Positions 45,416 to 55,437 of a DNA stretch of 64,000 nt are shown in pieces; position 1 is the stretch's first letter; each line of letters opens with the position of its first letter. The notes beneath the pieces were generated by a model, which saw only the letters and a list, made by a program, of their open reading frames with translations, had not been told where the DNA came from and did no database searches. The translations under genes and the position numbers were made by a program. Source of the DNA: Capitella teleta (lineage: Eukaryota > Annelida > Polychaeta > Capitellidae); the NCBI GenBank assembly GCA_000328365.1, contig KB309773.1, forward strand, positions 454,018 to 518,017, given 5' to 3'.

Positions 45416-45444
45416 AACACACACACACACACACACACACACAC
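45416..45444. repeat. (CA)n microsatellite
   Basis: About 14 CA dinucleotides are present. Confidence 0.95.
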
Positions 45445-45653
45445 TTCAACATCTTATCCGGTCAATTTATCGGTAGATCAACTTCCACAAGTTTAAAATT
45501 TCGTTCTTTTTAACAAGCTTGAGTATGATGGGCACTAGTTTTTGAATGACTTCTGCTGTTAACAATATAATAAATCACTTCGCACAGGCAGCAGATCCTG
45601 TATAAGGTCATCGATTGTATAAACCACGACCTTGTCTCACCTCTATCGCCTTC

Positions 45654-46221
45654 ATGGCTGGTGATGGCTGATGATGGCTGAGGATGGCTAAGGATGGCTG
45701 ATTATGGCTGATGATGACTGAGGAAGGATGATGATGGATGATGATGGCTGATTATGGCCGATGATGGCTGAGGATGGCTGATTATGGCTGATGATGGCTG
45801 AGGATGGCTGATGATGGTTGAGGAAAGCTGATGATGGATGAGGATGGCTGATGATGGCTGAGGATGGCTGATGATGGATGATGATGGCTGAGGAAGGCTG
45901 ATGATGGATGATGGTGGCTGATTATGGCTGATTAGGGCTGAGGATGGCTGATGATGGCTGAGTATGGCTGATGATGGTTGATTATGGCTGAGTATGGCTG
46001 AAGAAGGCTAATGATGGATGAGGATGGCTGAGGATGGCTGATTATGGCTGATGATGGCTGAGGATGGCTGATGATGGATGATGATGGCTAATTATGGCTG
46101 ATGATGGTTGATTATGGCTGATGATGGCTGAGGAAGGCTGATGATGGATGATGGTGGCTGATTATGGCTGATGATGGCTGAGGATGGCTGATGATGGCTG
46201 GTTATGGCTGATGATGGCTGG
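45654..46221. repeat. 10-bp minisatellite, about 57 units
   Basis: Degenerate tandem copies of GATGGCTGAT, alternating with variants such as GAGGATGGCT and TTATGGCTGA, fill about 570 bp. Higher-order blocks (for example a 20-bp GATGATGGCTGAGGATGGCT pattern) recur. Ile/Ser/His/Gln/Pro-rich frames read on the minus strand are by-products of the repeat. Confidence 0.95.
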
Positions 46222-46384
46222 GCTTCGGGGAAGGACATCATTGAGCTTGAATTATCGTCATTGCTAGCGGATGGTGTCCAAATGGGTCTCTCTGTATTCA
46301 TAAAAGTCGATTGAATCAATCCAAGAGATATCTAAAATGACCTCACTTTAATCTCCCTTGGAATAAATTCGGAAATTGTTGTGC

Positions 46385-46426
46385 AATTATTCATATAATT
46401 ATTCATATAATTATTCATATAATTAT
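46385..46426. repeat. 12-bp tandem repeat (3 copies)
   Basis: The unit AATTATTCATAT is repeated three times, followed by a partial unit. Confidence 0.9.
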
Positions 46427-46501
46427 GTGTTCATGATATACTAGTAAGTCGCACAACTTTAAATTGAATTTTCTCTAATCTAGCTACCAATCAGCTCAAT
46501 A

Positions 46502-46534
46502 AGTTGCATACTATTACTAGTATAGTATGCAACT
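46502..46534. repeat. Perfect 13-bp inverted repeat (hairpin)
   Basis: AGTTGCATACTAT (46502-46514) and ATAGTATGCAACT (46522-46534) pair perfectly around the 7-bp spacer TACTAGT. They may be the ends of a very short element or a simple cruciform. Confidence 0.85.
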
Positions 46535-47133
46535 GACAATCAGCAAAGCATGTTTACGTCTGGTGTGTGTTTCTCACAAAAGACAAATGAGTCTTAATAT
46601 GTTCTGCAATGAGGAATCGGAGGAACGTCTTGCCAGGAGTGAATCCCGTGTGATGACCACTCCATCTAAATGAGGCATGCGTGGGTTTCGATGGACTCCT
46701 CCTGGCCTTCGCACGTGTTCATCTGTTGGGTGAGTCATCATTTGCCGCTGATTCATGAGGCGTCGTCATCGATTGTTGATATGTTTACTCTTTCAATCGA
46801 TTAGGGATCGAGGGTCGTTCAATGAAATTTTGAAGGTGTTGTACTGACTGACTGGAAATTGGAAGAGGATATAGGATCGTCTTTTCGTGAGAAAATTGCA
46901 AACCAACCGCATATTGATGGATGACTCGCGATTTCCTTGACGCAGAGGCCGGTCAACATTTGGTGATTAATTTGTCCTGCACAATAATGATTACTTGGTT
47001 TCGAAAAAAATATATCAATGACACATCAGAAGGCCATAATTATCGCCACTATCTCGAGTTTAAACCTCGGATCACGGAAGAGAAAGTAAAGAAAAAAAAC
47101 GAATACTTTTCTTTGAATATATACACCAAAAGA

Positions 47134-48384
47134 TCAAGTATTACTTTGGCTTGGTTTGTTAAGGTCCTGCAGGCCGAACAAGATGCCATATGGTCGTAGA
47201 TGATACAACACATACTCCATTAGATACATGGTACTTTCACTGATGTAATGAAAGCTGACCGCGTAATCACTGATGGCTTCAGCTCCCTGAAAATTAACAC
47301 AAAGGTCATGAGATTCAACACAAACACCAGTTTTGATACTCATACCTTTTCAGGTCTCCATTTACTGTACGTGTTCAACCAATCGGGATATTTACCCTGA
47401 ATGAAATCCAAAGGGGCTAAGCAGTGAAACCTGGTTCGGTTAAATTTATCCCTTCCATCAGCCGCTGTGACATTGAGATGTTGCAAACATTTGCCCATCT
47501 CGACATCTTCGGCTGCCCTTCTCCTTGGTTTGCACTCTGGTGATGATCTCTTTCGCTTCCCAAATCGCCGCATGGCTTCTTTGCTCACGATGTAGCCAGC
47601 TCCCCCGCTCGGATACCCTTTTTTAACAATTGCCTTGAAGAGATGACCGAAATAAATGGGCTCGTCAGGTGAGTGGGACGACAAGAGGTGCCTCAGGTTC
47701 TCCATCACAACATAAGTGTCGTCATCAGCCTTCATGAACCAGTCAGCATCATCCATGTGGTTGTCATAGACGTACTGAAACGTCGCGAACGTTTTGTGGG
47801 ATAAGTAATCTCGTCCATTTTTCACGTCAATTTTGATGGTGGGGAAGTCTGGATTTTCGTGGTCAGCTGAGAATAGAAGTTTGTTGCAACGTTTTCCCCA
47901 CGTTTTCCTCACGGCCGTTGCTTTGGATTTGAGGTTGCTCTCGTGAGTCATGACCCAGCAGAGTACTCGGACGTCTTGGAAAAGTTGGTCAGAAACGCTG
48001 GTGTCTGTGAAGAGCAAGTAATACGTGACAAACAGATACTTTATATACCTCACCATTGTGTGCCCCGTCTTGTAGGCCAACCAGCCATTCTGTGATTCCA
48101 TCATTGTTATCATTGATATCTCCTGGTTCTTCGACGCTAACATTGCGATCAAATTGCAATGCTGATCTATCCAATTGCGCCAACGCATTTCCATATCCAA
48201 GCACAAGAAAACAGAATAACAATCCGATTGTGAAGCCCACTAACGTTAACCACAGTCTGCTAAAATCCGCCATTTTATCTCTTCGGAATGCTCGATCCAT
48301 AATTCCTGTTTTGGCCTCTGAACATCTGCGAATCATTGATTCCATCATTGTGTCTGAACTACATGTGTAAACAATTTGCCCCAT
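47134..48384 (-). CDS. C1GALT1: C1GALT1-like core 1 beta-1,3-galactosyltransferase (3 exons, about 380 aa)
   Basis: Predicted minus-strand exons are 48054-48384, 47346-48004 and 47134-47286. The intron at 48005-48053 is only 49 bp. This GT31-family Golgi enzyme adds galactose to O-GalNAc on glycoproteins (core 1, T antigen). The protein is type II: a cytoplasmic stretch, one TM (about residues 43-64), a short stem, then V-R-V-L-C-W-V-M-T, R-K-T-W, the nucleotide-sugar and metal motif D-D-D (about 204-206, in K-A-D-D-D-T-Y-V), E-P-I-Y-F-G, G-G-A-G-Y-I-V-S, E-D-V and V-S-F-H-Y, in family order. Length matches animal C1GALT1 (about 360). The first ATG is at 48384; ATGs at residues 29 and 38 give a more usual short tail. 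The C-C pair that precedes D-L-A-V-S-F-H-Y in vertebrate C1GALT1 is not present here (G-A-E-A-I-S-D-Y). This may be a paralogue rather than the strict orthologue. It is nested antisense in the TMEM272-like gene. Confidence 0.9.
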
Positions 48385-48579
48385 TTCGAATTTTAACTCA
48401 CTTTTCAAGAATGTTTATCGATCGTATTGATATAAGCCATGAATCAGTTTGCAATGGTTTCTTCAATTATCGAAGCAAGTCATAAATCATATTAAATGGA
48501 TTTTACGTTGTCAAAGAATTAATTTTCTTTACTCGATTCATTTGTTTGATTCCCGTGTAGGCCCTACTCGTGATGGGCT

Positions 48580-48699
48580 GCTCATTTGCATAACGCATGC
48601 AAATGAGCTCTTCGTATGGATGCAAATGCAGAGAATGATCCCCCACACTCCAGCGCATAATCCGCTTGATGAGAAATCCATCATGTATCCCAGAATGCA
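48580..48699. promoter_or_regulatory. Octamer palindrome plus ZNF143-like site upstream of C1GALT1-like
   Basis: GCTCATTTGCAT (48580-48591) and ATGCAAATGAGC (48597-48608) are perfect inverted arms, 5 bp apart, each containing the POU octamer ATGCAAAT. A third octamer is at 48620-48627. TATCCCAGAATGCA (48686-48699) fits the ZNF143/THAP11 core. They lie about 195-315 bp upstream of the minus-strand start codon at 48384, a plausible promoter distance. Octamer plus ZNF143 is the classic pair in snRNA-gene distal elements, but no snRNA gene is visible here. Confidence 0.5.
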
Positions 48700-49755
48700 A
48701 TCATTCTGAGGGATCATCCCTCACTTCAAGAAATCCACAGGGATCGTTCCTCATTTTAAGACATTGTCAACACAACCAAGAGATAAATTTAGGGTTATGT
48801 CAACACAATTAGCATCACATTCAAAAGCGTCCACAGGGATCCTAAGCAATGATGCTTGGTATTTTATTGGACATTTCTCTTGATTAATTAATTCGTTGGC
48901 CACTGGTACCAGTAATTGAGCTTTTACTCGGCGTATTATATATGTCTATCATTATATCTATCTATGTAGGTCACAATTTATGAACCAATTGTTGCTAATA
49001 ATGTTTAGTCGTAAACATTAGCTCCTTCAGCTCTACAAAGCTTGGACATTATGCAACATCGCTGACTCATCAAATATTGAGACAAGTTGCCAGTGCGCAC
49101 GTGACCCCGGAAAGAGTGGTCACTCTTATAATTGCGGCCATCAACGCGCTCGTTAATTTTATAACCATCGTTAGGCAATACATTTGATATGCATGAATAG
49201 CCTGGTAAATGTAATCGAAATGCACTAAAATTATAAAATAGGGTCATGCAGCGCAACTATATTTGTATAATATTTCCATGTCATGACAATAATATGAATA
49301 TCGTCGATTTGAAATAATGATAGTGTATGCCTTGTACGGCTGCCAACTGCCAAGCCACTCAATTGTGCTGGAGATAGTGTATTCATCCGCTTTTAACTTT
49401 ACCCCAAGGCACACCTGTCATCAGTTATCTGCACTGTACCATTCGTTCATTAAAATCGTTTGGAAAGTTTCTGCGCATACATGTAATTATATTTAATTGA
49501 TCTGCGAGACAGCAGCAGATTCATGACAAACAGTTGGACGAGCGAGGTGTCCATCTCTCTATTATCGCTCGTATAATCTGATCTTGTCTCTCTTCTGTTT
49601 CATTTTCTGTTTGATTTCATTGTTCCATTTTTGAATATTTATTATTTTATATTAGTGTCTTTACTTATACTTATATTCCATACAATAAACGAACGTAAAA
49701 ATAGTTATCATGCAATTGGAAGTCAATTGCTTCAAAATTGTACGAGTTTCATTAG

Positions 49756-50094
49756 GATAGCTCAGTGGGTTAAACCGCTGACTACAATCCAATGCCGACC
49801 GTGGGGGTCGAGGTCCCGGGTTCGAGACCCGATCAGGCCACGGGCGTTATGATTGTGAATTATAATTGTAATCCGTTATAAGTGTAATTCTTCGGTGACT
49901 CTGCAGTGCTGCCCAACTGCGTAACAAGGCCGGGCGCTGTGTACTACTGTCTATGGTGGTATGCAGGATAAAGAACCCTTGGGATTTATCGATAAGAGTA
50001 GGTGGAAACCCCGGTCCCGGGCCTTCGGTTTTGGCGCCCGTATCATTCGATCGGATTGGGTGGAGCCGTAAAACCCCATCACTCACTCACTAAC
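49756..50094 (+). mobile_element. tRNA-derived SINE, copy 2
   Basis: Plus orientation. Box A TAGCTCAGTGG is at 49758-49768 and box B GGTTCGAGACC at 49819-49829, then a body matching copy 1 (31273-31602) almost throughout, ending in CACTCACTCAC. The flanking TCATTAG (49749-49755 and 50095-50101) is a short candidate target-site duplication. The word CGTTATGATT is at 49845-49854. The tRNA-like head has no proper acceptor-stem pairing, so it is not a tRNA gene. Confidence 0.9.
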
Positions 50095-52495
50095 TCATTA
50101 GACTTGGTGGAAATTAGTATTGCATTCCGCATACAAATGGATGAGCAATATTTCCAGGCCACGTGGCAAATTAATTGCTCTGTCGTCTGGATTTTACCAA
50201 CGGTTCAACTACAATACTGCATGATTATTTTCCTCGTGGTCACTCAGACATCTGTCTTTGAGTGGAGAGAACATTGAAAGTGGTGAGATAAGGTGCAGGG
50301 GAAAAGCAGAGAAGTTGAAGTAGGATATGTAGTGGCCACTCAATGCGTGCTCGCCTTGGAAGTCCACCACAGTATCTCCTAGTCTTAATTGTTTTTCAAT
50401 CTTCTTGATTCTTTTCTCTGTGGCTGGTACGCCATCGATCCCTCTGGGAGTGTTAACCGCCTTGCACGTTATTTATTTGTGTACATGCATATGTATTTCG
50501 TATAACCGAAACTTTGATATACATGTTCATATACATTTTCTTTTCCATAATTATCACTAAAATACTTCTTCTTTTTTTAATTGAATCCAAATTTCCATTA
50601 ATAAGAATTTAACAATAATAATTTTCTCAGTCCAATTAATAAATGTAACAATGAATTGGTGCCCTTTGTTAAACTAAACAGACGATCTGACATTTGAAAA
50701 TAAACTTGTCGTTTGTGGTGTGTTTTATGGAGTCATAAATAGCAGCCAGCCATAATTTGCACCTATATAAAACGTAACCATCCGACACGGGTGCGGGGTG
50801 GCAAATTGTTATTATGAAATAAACACGATGCATTAAGACTTGCGAAATAACATTACACCAGATGAATCTCCAAGTAGACAAAGCGATTAACCAATTGCCG
50901 CGTGGCCTTTATAGCTAGCTACCTGTAGGTCTATAACCTAAAGATCAATCTGTTTCGCTTGGTCTGCAAGCAGGTTAATTAGTCTATGGTACAGATGAAT
51001 ATTAAGACAAGATCATTAGCCCGGATGGCTGCTGGCTGACTCCCTGACTCAACTTTCTGACTAATCGACTGACCAATCACTTCCCTCTTGACTCAATCTA
51101 TGCCGCGATGATTGACCTATGACCTGACCCAATTGGCCCAACGGTATGCTGCAGTAACCCCCGCACGTCTGCGGTTGATCTCTGCCTGTGATTGTGGTCT
51201 TTTTCTCTCTCTCTCGTCGTGCGCTGCCTCCGCTGATTTCGTGGTGTGAATTCCGAGGCTGTTGTGCTTCCATTTACGGCCGACACGCGAACGACGTCAT
51301 CGGCCTCGCCTTGCTCTGTCGCGCCGGGGATTATATCAGACTAACGGGCATTAAACACACACCGCTCGGAATCTCCTGTGTCTAAGACTCTCGTAAAATT
51401 CGGTTGAATTACATGCATTGGTGGAAACATCTCCCAAACCCCTCCTCATCTCCATTCTGACCCTTTTCCTCCAACTTATCTTACCTCTCAGCCATGTTCT
51501 TATAATTTGCCATATTTCTACCTATTTGTTTACACACACAAAGGATTCCGTATTACCCGCACGTTGATCTCATCAGCCTGATCAGCATGCTGATATTGTC
51601 AGAGCTAATCGCACGAAATCGATACGAGTGGGTGGGTGACCTTGATTCCGGATGACGAGATGGACATGCAATGACCAAGACCAAATAATGTCAAACATCA
51701 GCTGATAAAAGTAACATATTGAGATGGACATGACTCGGAGGATTAAGCCAATTTTGAGAGATGATGAGTTCAGCGTTGAAATGAACAGAACATGTATGGA
51801 TAACATAATGTTATATTTAACCACAAAATCTTCCCTGTTATTATACGAAAGCCATTGTGTTTGATATAGTTGCAGCGAGAGGTTTAAGCTACACGTTCAT
51901 GTCATCGATTGGGTCACTGGAGACACCATTGTCGTCCTGATGAAGCAAACAATGTCCGTCTCGTTATATTTACCAAGACACACAGCCATGAATGCAAAAC
52001 CATTTCGCCATCCGAATGAAGCCAAGGCCGAAATAGAAACACATCTTGGCGAAATGAACTGTCGATCAACCTGTCAATCATACACCGGCGCAGGTGTCCA
52101 TTGGAGGGCAATGAAATCAACACTGAGATCCCACTCCGTCCAGAACACCTGTCGTCCGGATCCATAATCCTGCAGTCTATATGCAAAGTAATCACTTAAC
52201 CCTAAGACCCATCCAAGATCCATATCTCAGTTCCCTCTGTCACCAAAAGGTTCTTGATTGTGGAATTATAGGAGGTTATAAGAGACAGTCATCAGATATA
52301 ATGTCCTCCCTCTATTACCCACTTTTACGCATTGACATATTCAGTGCTGTGGAGTTCAAGTCTTGATGTCAAGAATGTCACTCGATTTCCTCAGCGAGGA
52401 TATGCCGCTCCTGAAGACGGTGTTCTGTAGCGACGCAATAACTCCAAGTGCAAACTACAATTCTCAATGATTTCCGCTGATTGCCCTAACAACCC

Positions 52496-52509
52496 GTTGC
52501 TATGGTAAC
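52496..52509. promoter_or_regulatory. X-box (RFX) motif
   Basis: GTTGCTATGGTAAC is an RFX-type inverted repeat. It lies about 970 bp upstream of the constant exon of the TMEM272-like gene. Confidence 0.4.
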
Positions 52510-53480
52510 ATAACATGAAGCCTACTACCTCCCTTACGAGGCTTCTGTGTGGTGACAGCCGATCTCAAACACATCCGTAGCTGCCCTCAGCTATCAAAAG
52601 AGGCACTCCTTTTCAGTTCCTCCTATGGGCGATCGTACTATTACAGTAATTGTGCTAAGAGAACCATTTGCAGACATTTTATTATCGCAGGTTTCTCGTA
52701 GATAACAGATGACCATGAACTTTGAATTACTCCTACATAAAGCGTTGAGGGCGTCCACATGACTCGGTTTCTTGTTTCTCCGTCGCTGCATGGTGATTAC
52801 TCGTTGGGGCGAAGTCTTTTGCGTTCGTCCGATTGTTTCAGGGCTGCAATAGGCATTAATCAGGGGAGTGCTTCCCCCGAGGCGATGACATGAACAACCC
52901 GGTGTGCAATGGGTTGATCTATGAACTGGCAAGGAATGCAATCATAAAGTGGATAAGATTCGCGACTCTGATTGGGTTTGGTAGCAGAAATAATTGGTTG
53001 CATGCAATGGTGGCTGCGTTGAGGAAAATGGGCTGCACTTGAGAAGGCAGAACGGAGGAGGACCTCATCGTACAAAGAGGATAATACGTAAACAGCACGG
53101 AAGGGTGCCATCTCCCATAGCAGAGACGCCGACCCAGGGAGGAGGCCAAGGGCTGCCTTCAAACGCCCCCTCGGAAGATGTCCCGACTGCTTGCAATTTC
53201 GCTCTCATGAATTTTACATCGCCCTCTGTAAGTTGTTGATAACCAGAGCATAGGTGGGGAGAATGTCATAGGCAACACTAACGGATGCGGTGCCCTTTAA
53301 TTGGGTCCTGCTTTTCCTCGCCCTCTCCTTCATCACCATTTGCCTCCCTCTTCCCTTACTCCCTCCTCGTCTCTTCCTCATAACCCTCTTCCCGTAGGAT
53401 GTTTGCCATTCCTTCCTTAGCTCACTAAAATTCTCCCATTCACCACCTCCCATTTTTCACCATTGCTTTTTTCTTTGCAG

Positions 53481-55437
53481 GCCCAAGAGGACGAAAAGAG
53501 TCTATATCACAATGAGTGGAGCACAGATCTCAGTTTGGATCAGCCGTCGTACGGATCCGTCTTTCTTCAGATCCAGGAGGCGAATTCAGAGGCAGAAGGA
53601 TCCTGTGATTTCGTCCGCAAGAGCTGCGAAATCATCGCTAGCACAAGTGAGGGCGTTATGATTATTAACTCCACGGGGCAGGCAAGGATGTCTCGGTGAT
53701 ATGAAACGCTATGATTTATATTAGAAGCACGTTTGAATCTTCATTCTGATAATAAGCATCTGCGTGTGAATAGCTTGGATTATCCTTACGCACCCGGAGA
53801 CATAAACTTATCAGATGTACGATAGAAGGTCAGACTCAATTATGATTAATTAGGAGTCGATTTATGATTAATTAGCGCCCCTCGCATGGTGGTCATGTCT
53901 GGGTGGACCCTCCTTGTGTTTTGATATTTTGCGTAATGAAGTATTCACTGCTCTTTGTGCTTTATCATAGATAACTTCGGTCAAATTATTTCATTCAGTT
54001 CTCTTTTCTCTCTATAGTTCAGCCACAATACACTGTGAATATGTTTGCGCAATTGAATTGCATGGAATTAAAATGCATGGCTTTGGAAAACCCGCGACTT
54101 ATTTATAAAAAAAAACAACAAGTAAACTGGGTCTTAAGAGTCTAGCTGCAATGCCTGTCTCTCTGACTTCATAATAGTTCCCATGGTTATTGGACCGACC
54201 CATGAAACAACTGAACTCCCCGTGGGGAGCATACCATTGACGCCACCTCCACGGCAGGCATGGGCAATCTGTTTGTTACGAATATAGTCTTGATATCAAG
54301 AGGGGGATAGCACAAAACCGAATTAATATATATCCCGGCTATATTTATTAACATATTAGATTAAAACTGATAATAGTAGTCATCAAATACACTATCGCGG
54401 TTATTGGCAAGCTTTCCTGGTTCACACGTATTTACGAAATTCCGAAAAGATCGGGGGCCTACAGTTCCATAAGGAAGCGAATCGATTCAGTTACAAGACA
54501 GCCTTCCACAGAGGTTGTTTCCTCTATACGCTAGGTCACGATCACTTCCGCTTCACTTCGCTTTGATTGGTCGATGAATCCAGATTTCCGAAATTAGCCG
54601 AATTATGCCGAGCGAGGCCGAAGTTGTACCTGCTCTCAATCAGCTTCTCATTAGTTAACTGATGAAGCCAGGAGAAGGCTTGACAAAAGAATGGAGCTTG
54701 ATTTTGTTGATGATTTGATATATCCTTATCATATCCCCCATAGTAAGTAACCATATGCTCTGATTGGATCATTTGAATTTTTGAATTTTTGAATATTTCA
54801 ATTATTTTCTTTGCAGTTGTGGTGACCATCGTACTTGGGAGTTTCATTGCGCTTCCTGTTGGAATGATTTCCATCGGTAAGTTATTCGATTTTGTTTTTA
54901 TTTAAATATTTAAGTATGCCTTAATAATTAATAACGTCGGGTAGATTTATGGAAAATGTGAACTTCTCAAATAAACCCCGATTTATTTTCTCCTCAGGTG
55001 TGAAGTTCCTGAACGAGTGTCCAGTGCAACCGAAAATCCCAATCTACCTTCTAGTCGGCGGTTGCTTCGGATTGCTCAAACTGTTATCGTTGCTATGGCG
55101 ACAAGTGCGATCTCGTCGCTACGAAAGATTGGACGAGATCATGGACGAGGATGACGGTAACGGTGACGTCATAGTATCGAAATCTTCGCGTTTCTCGGAA
55201 GCCGTTCTCAGTTTGTTCCTCTTCATCTGGTTCATATTCGGAAACTACTGGGTGTTAAGCATCTACAAACCTCATTTCGATCTCCTGCTTCACGAACCGA
55301 GCAACTGGTGTGACCGAACCGTGTACATGTTCGCTTTCATTCAGATTTGCATCTGCTACGGAACTATGGGTCTCATCGCCTTCATCATCGTCATCCTCGG
55401 GATATGCCACAGGTGTTGTGGCGCTGATAAAGCATAA
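53481..55437 (+). CDS. TMEM272-like four-transmembrane protein, constant exons (221 aa shared part)
   Basis: Constant exons are 53481-53646, 54817-54876 and 54998-55437 (stop TAA 55435-55437). Phases are 0, 1 and 1, and all junctions are GT-AG. The first constant exon encodes a polar segment (A-Q-E-D-E-K-S...). Exon 3 is TM1 (V-V-T-I-V-L-G-S-F-I-A). Exon 4 begins G-V-K-F-L-N-E-C-P-V-Q-P-K-I-P-I-Y-L, a signature of the TMEM272-like family, then three more TMs, with an acidic Arg-rich loop between TM2 and TM3, and ends C-H-R-C-C-G-A-D-K-A. The molecular function of this family is not established. No ATG suited to start the protein precedes the exon 2 motif, so a 5' coding exon is required; five candidates lie upstream. 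A CGTTATGATT word sits 8 bp into the intron after 53646. Confidence 0.85.

Larger units (their letters stand above)
38816..47133 (+). other. Intron upstream of the nested galactosyltransferase gene
   Basis: Noncoding DNA with a 13-bp repeat (39198-39236), (TCC)n (42433-42533), (CA)n (45416-45444), a 10-bp minisatellite (45654-46221), a 12-bp repeat (46385-46426) and a perfect hairpin (46502-46534). X-box motifs are at 42131 and 44996. An ATG-initiated frame at 43731-43955 ends at a phase-0 donor (GAG|GTACGC). It could be a sixth first exon, but it shares no motif with the others. Confidence 0.45.
48700..53480 (+). other. Last large intron part before the TMEM272-like constant exons
   Basis: Noncoding, with a SINE at 49756-50094, an X-box at 52496-52509 and a pyrimidine-rich stretch (53310-53480) leading into the acceptor of the constant exon. 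No further exon is supported. Confidence 0.5.

Noticed and set aside
45654-46319. Minus-strand His/Gln/Pro/Ser-rich frames
   Set aside because: They are translations of the 10-bp minisatellite.
49758-49840. Possible tRNA gene
   Set aside because: Boxes A and B are present but the cloverleaf stems do not pair and the unit is the head of a repeated SINE.
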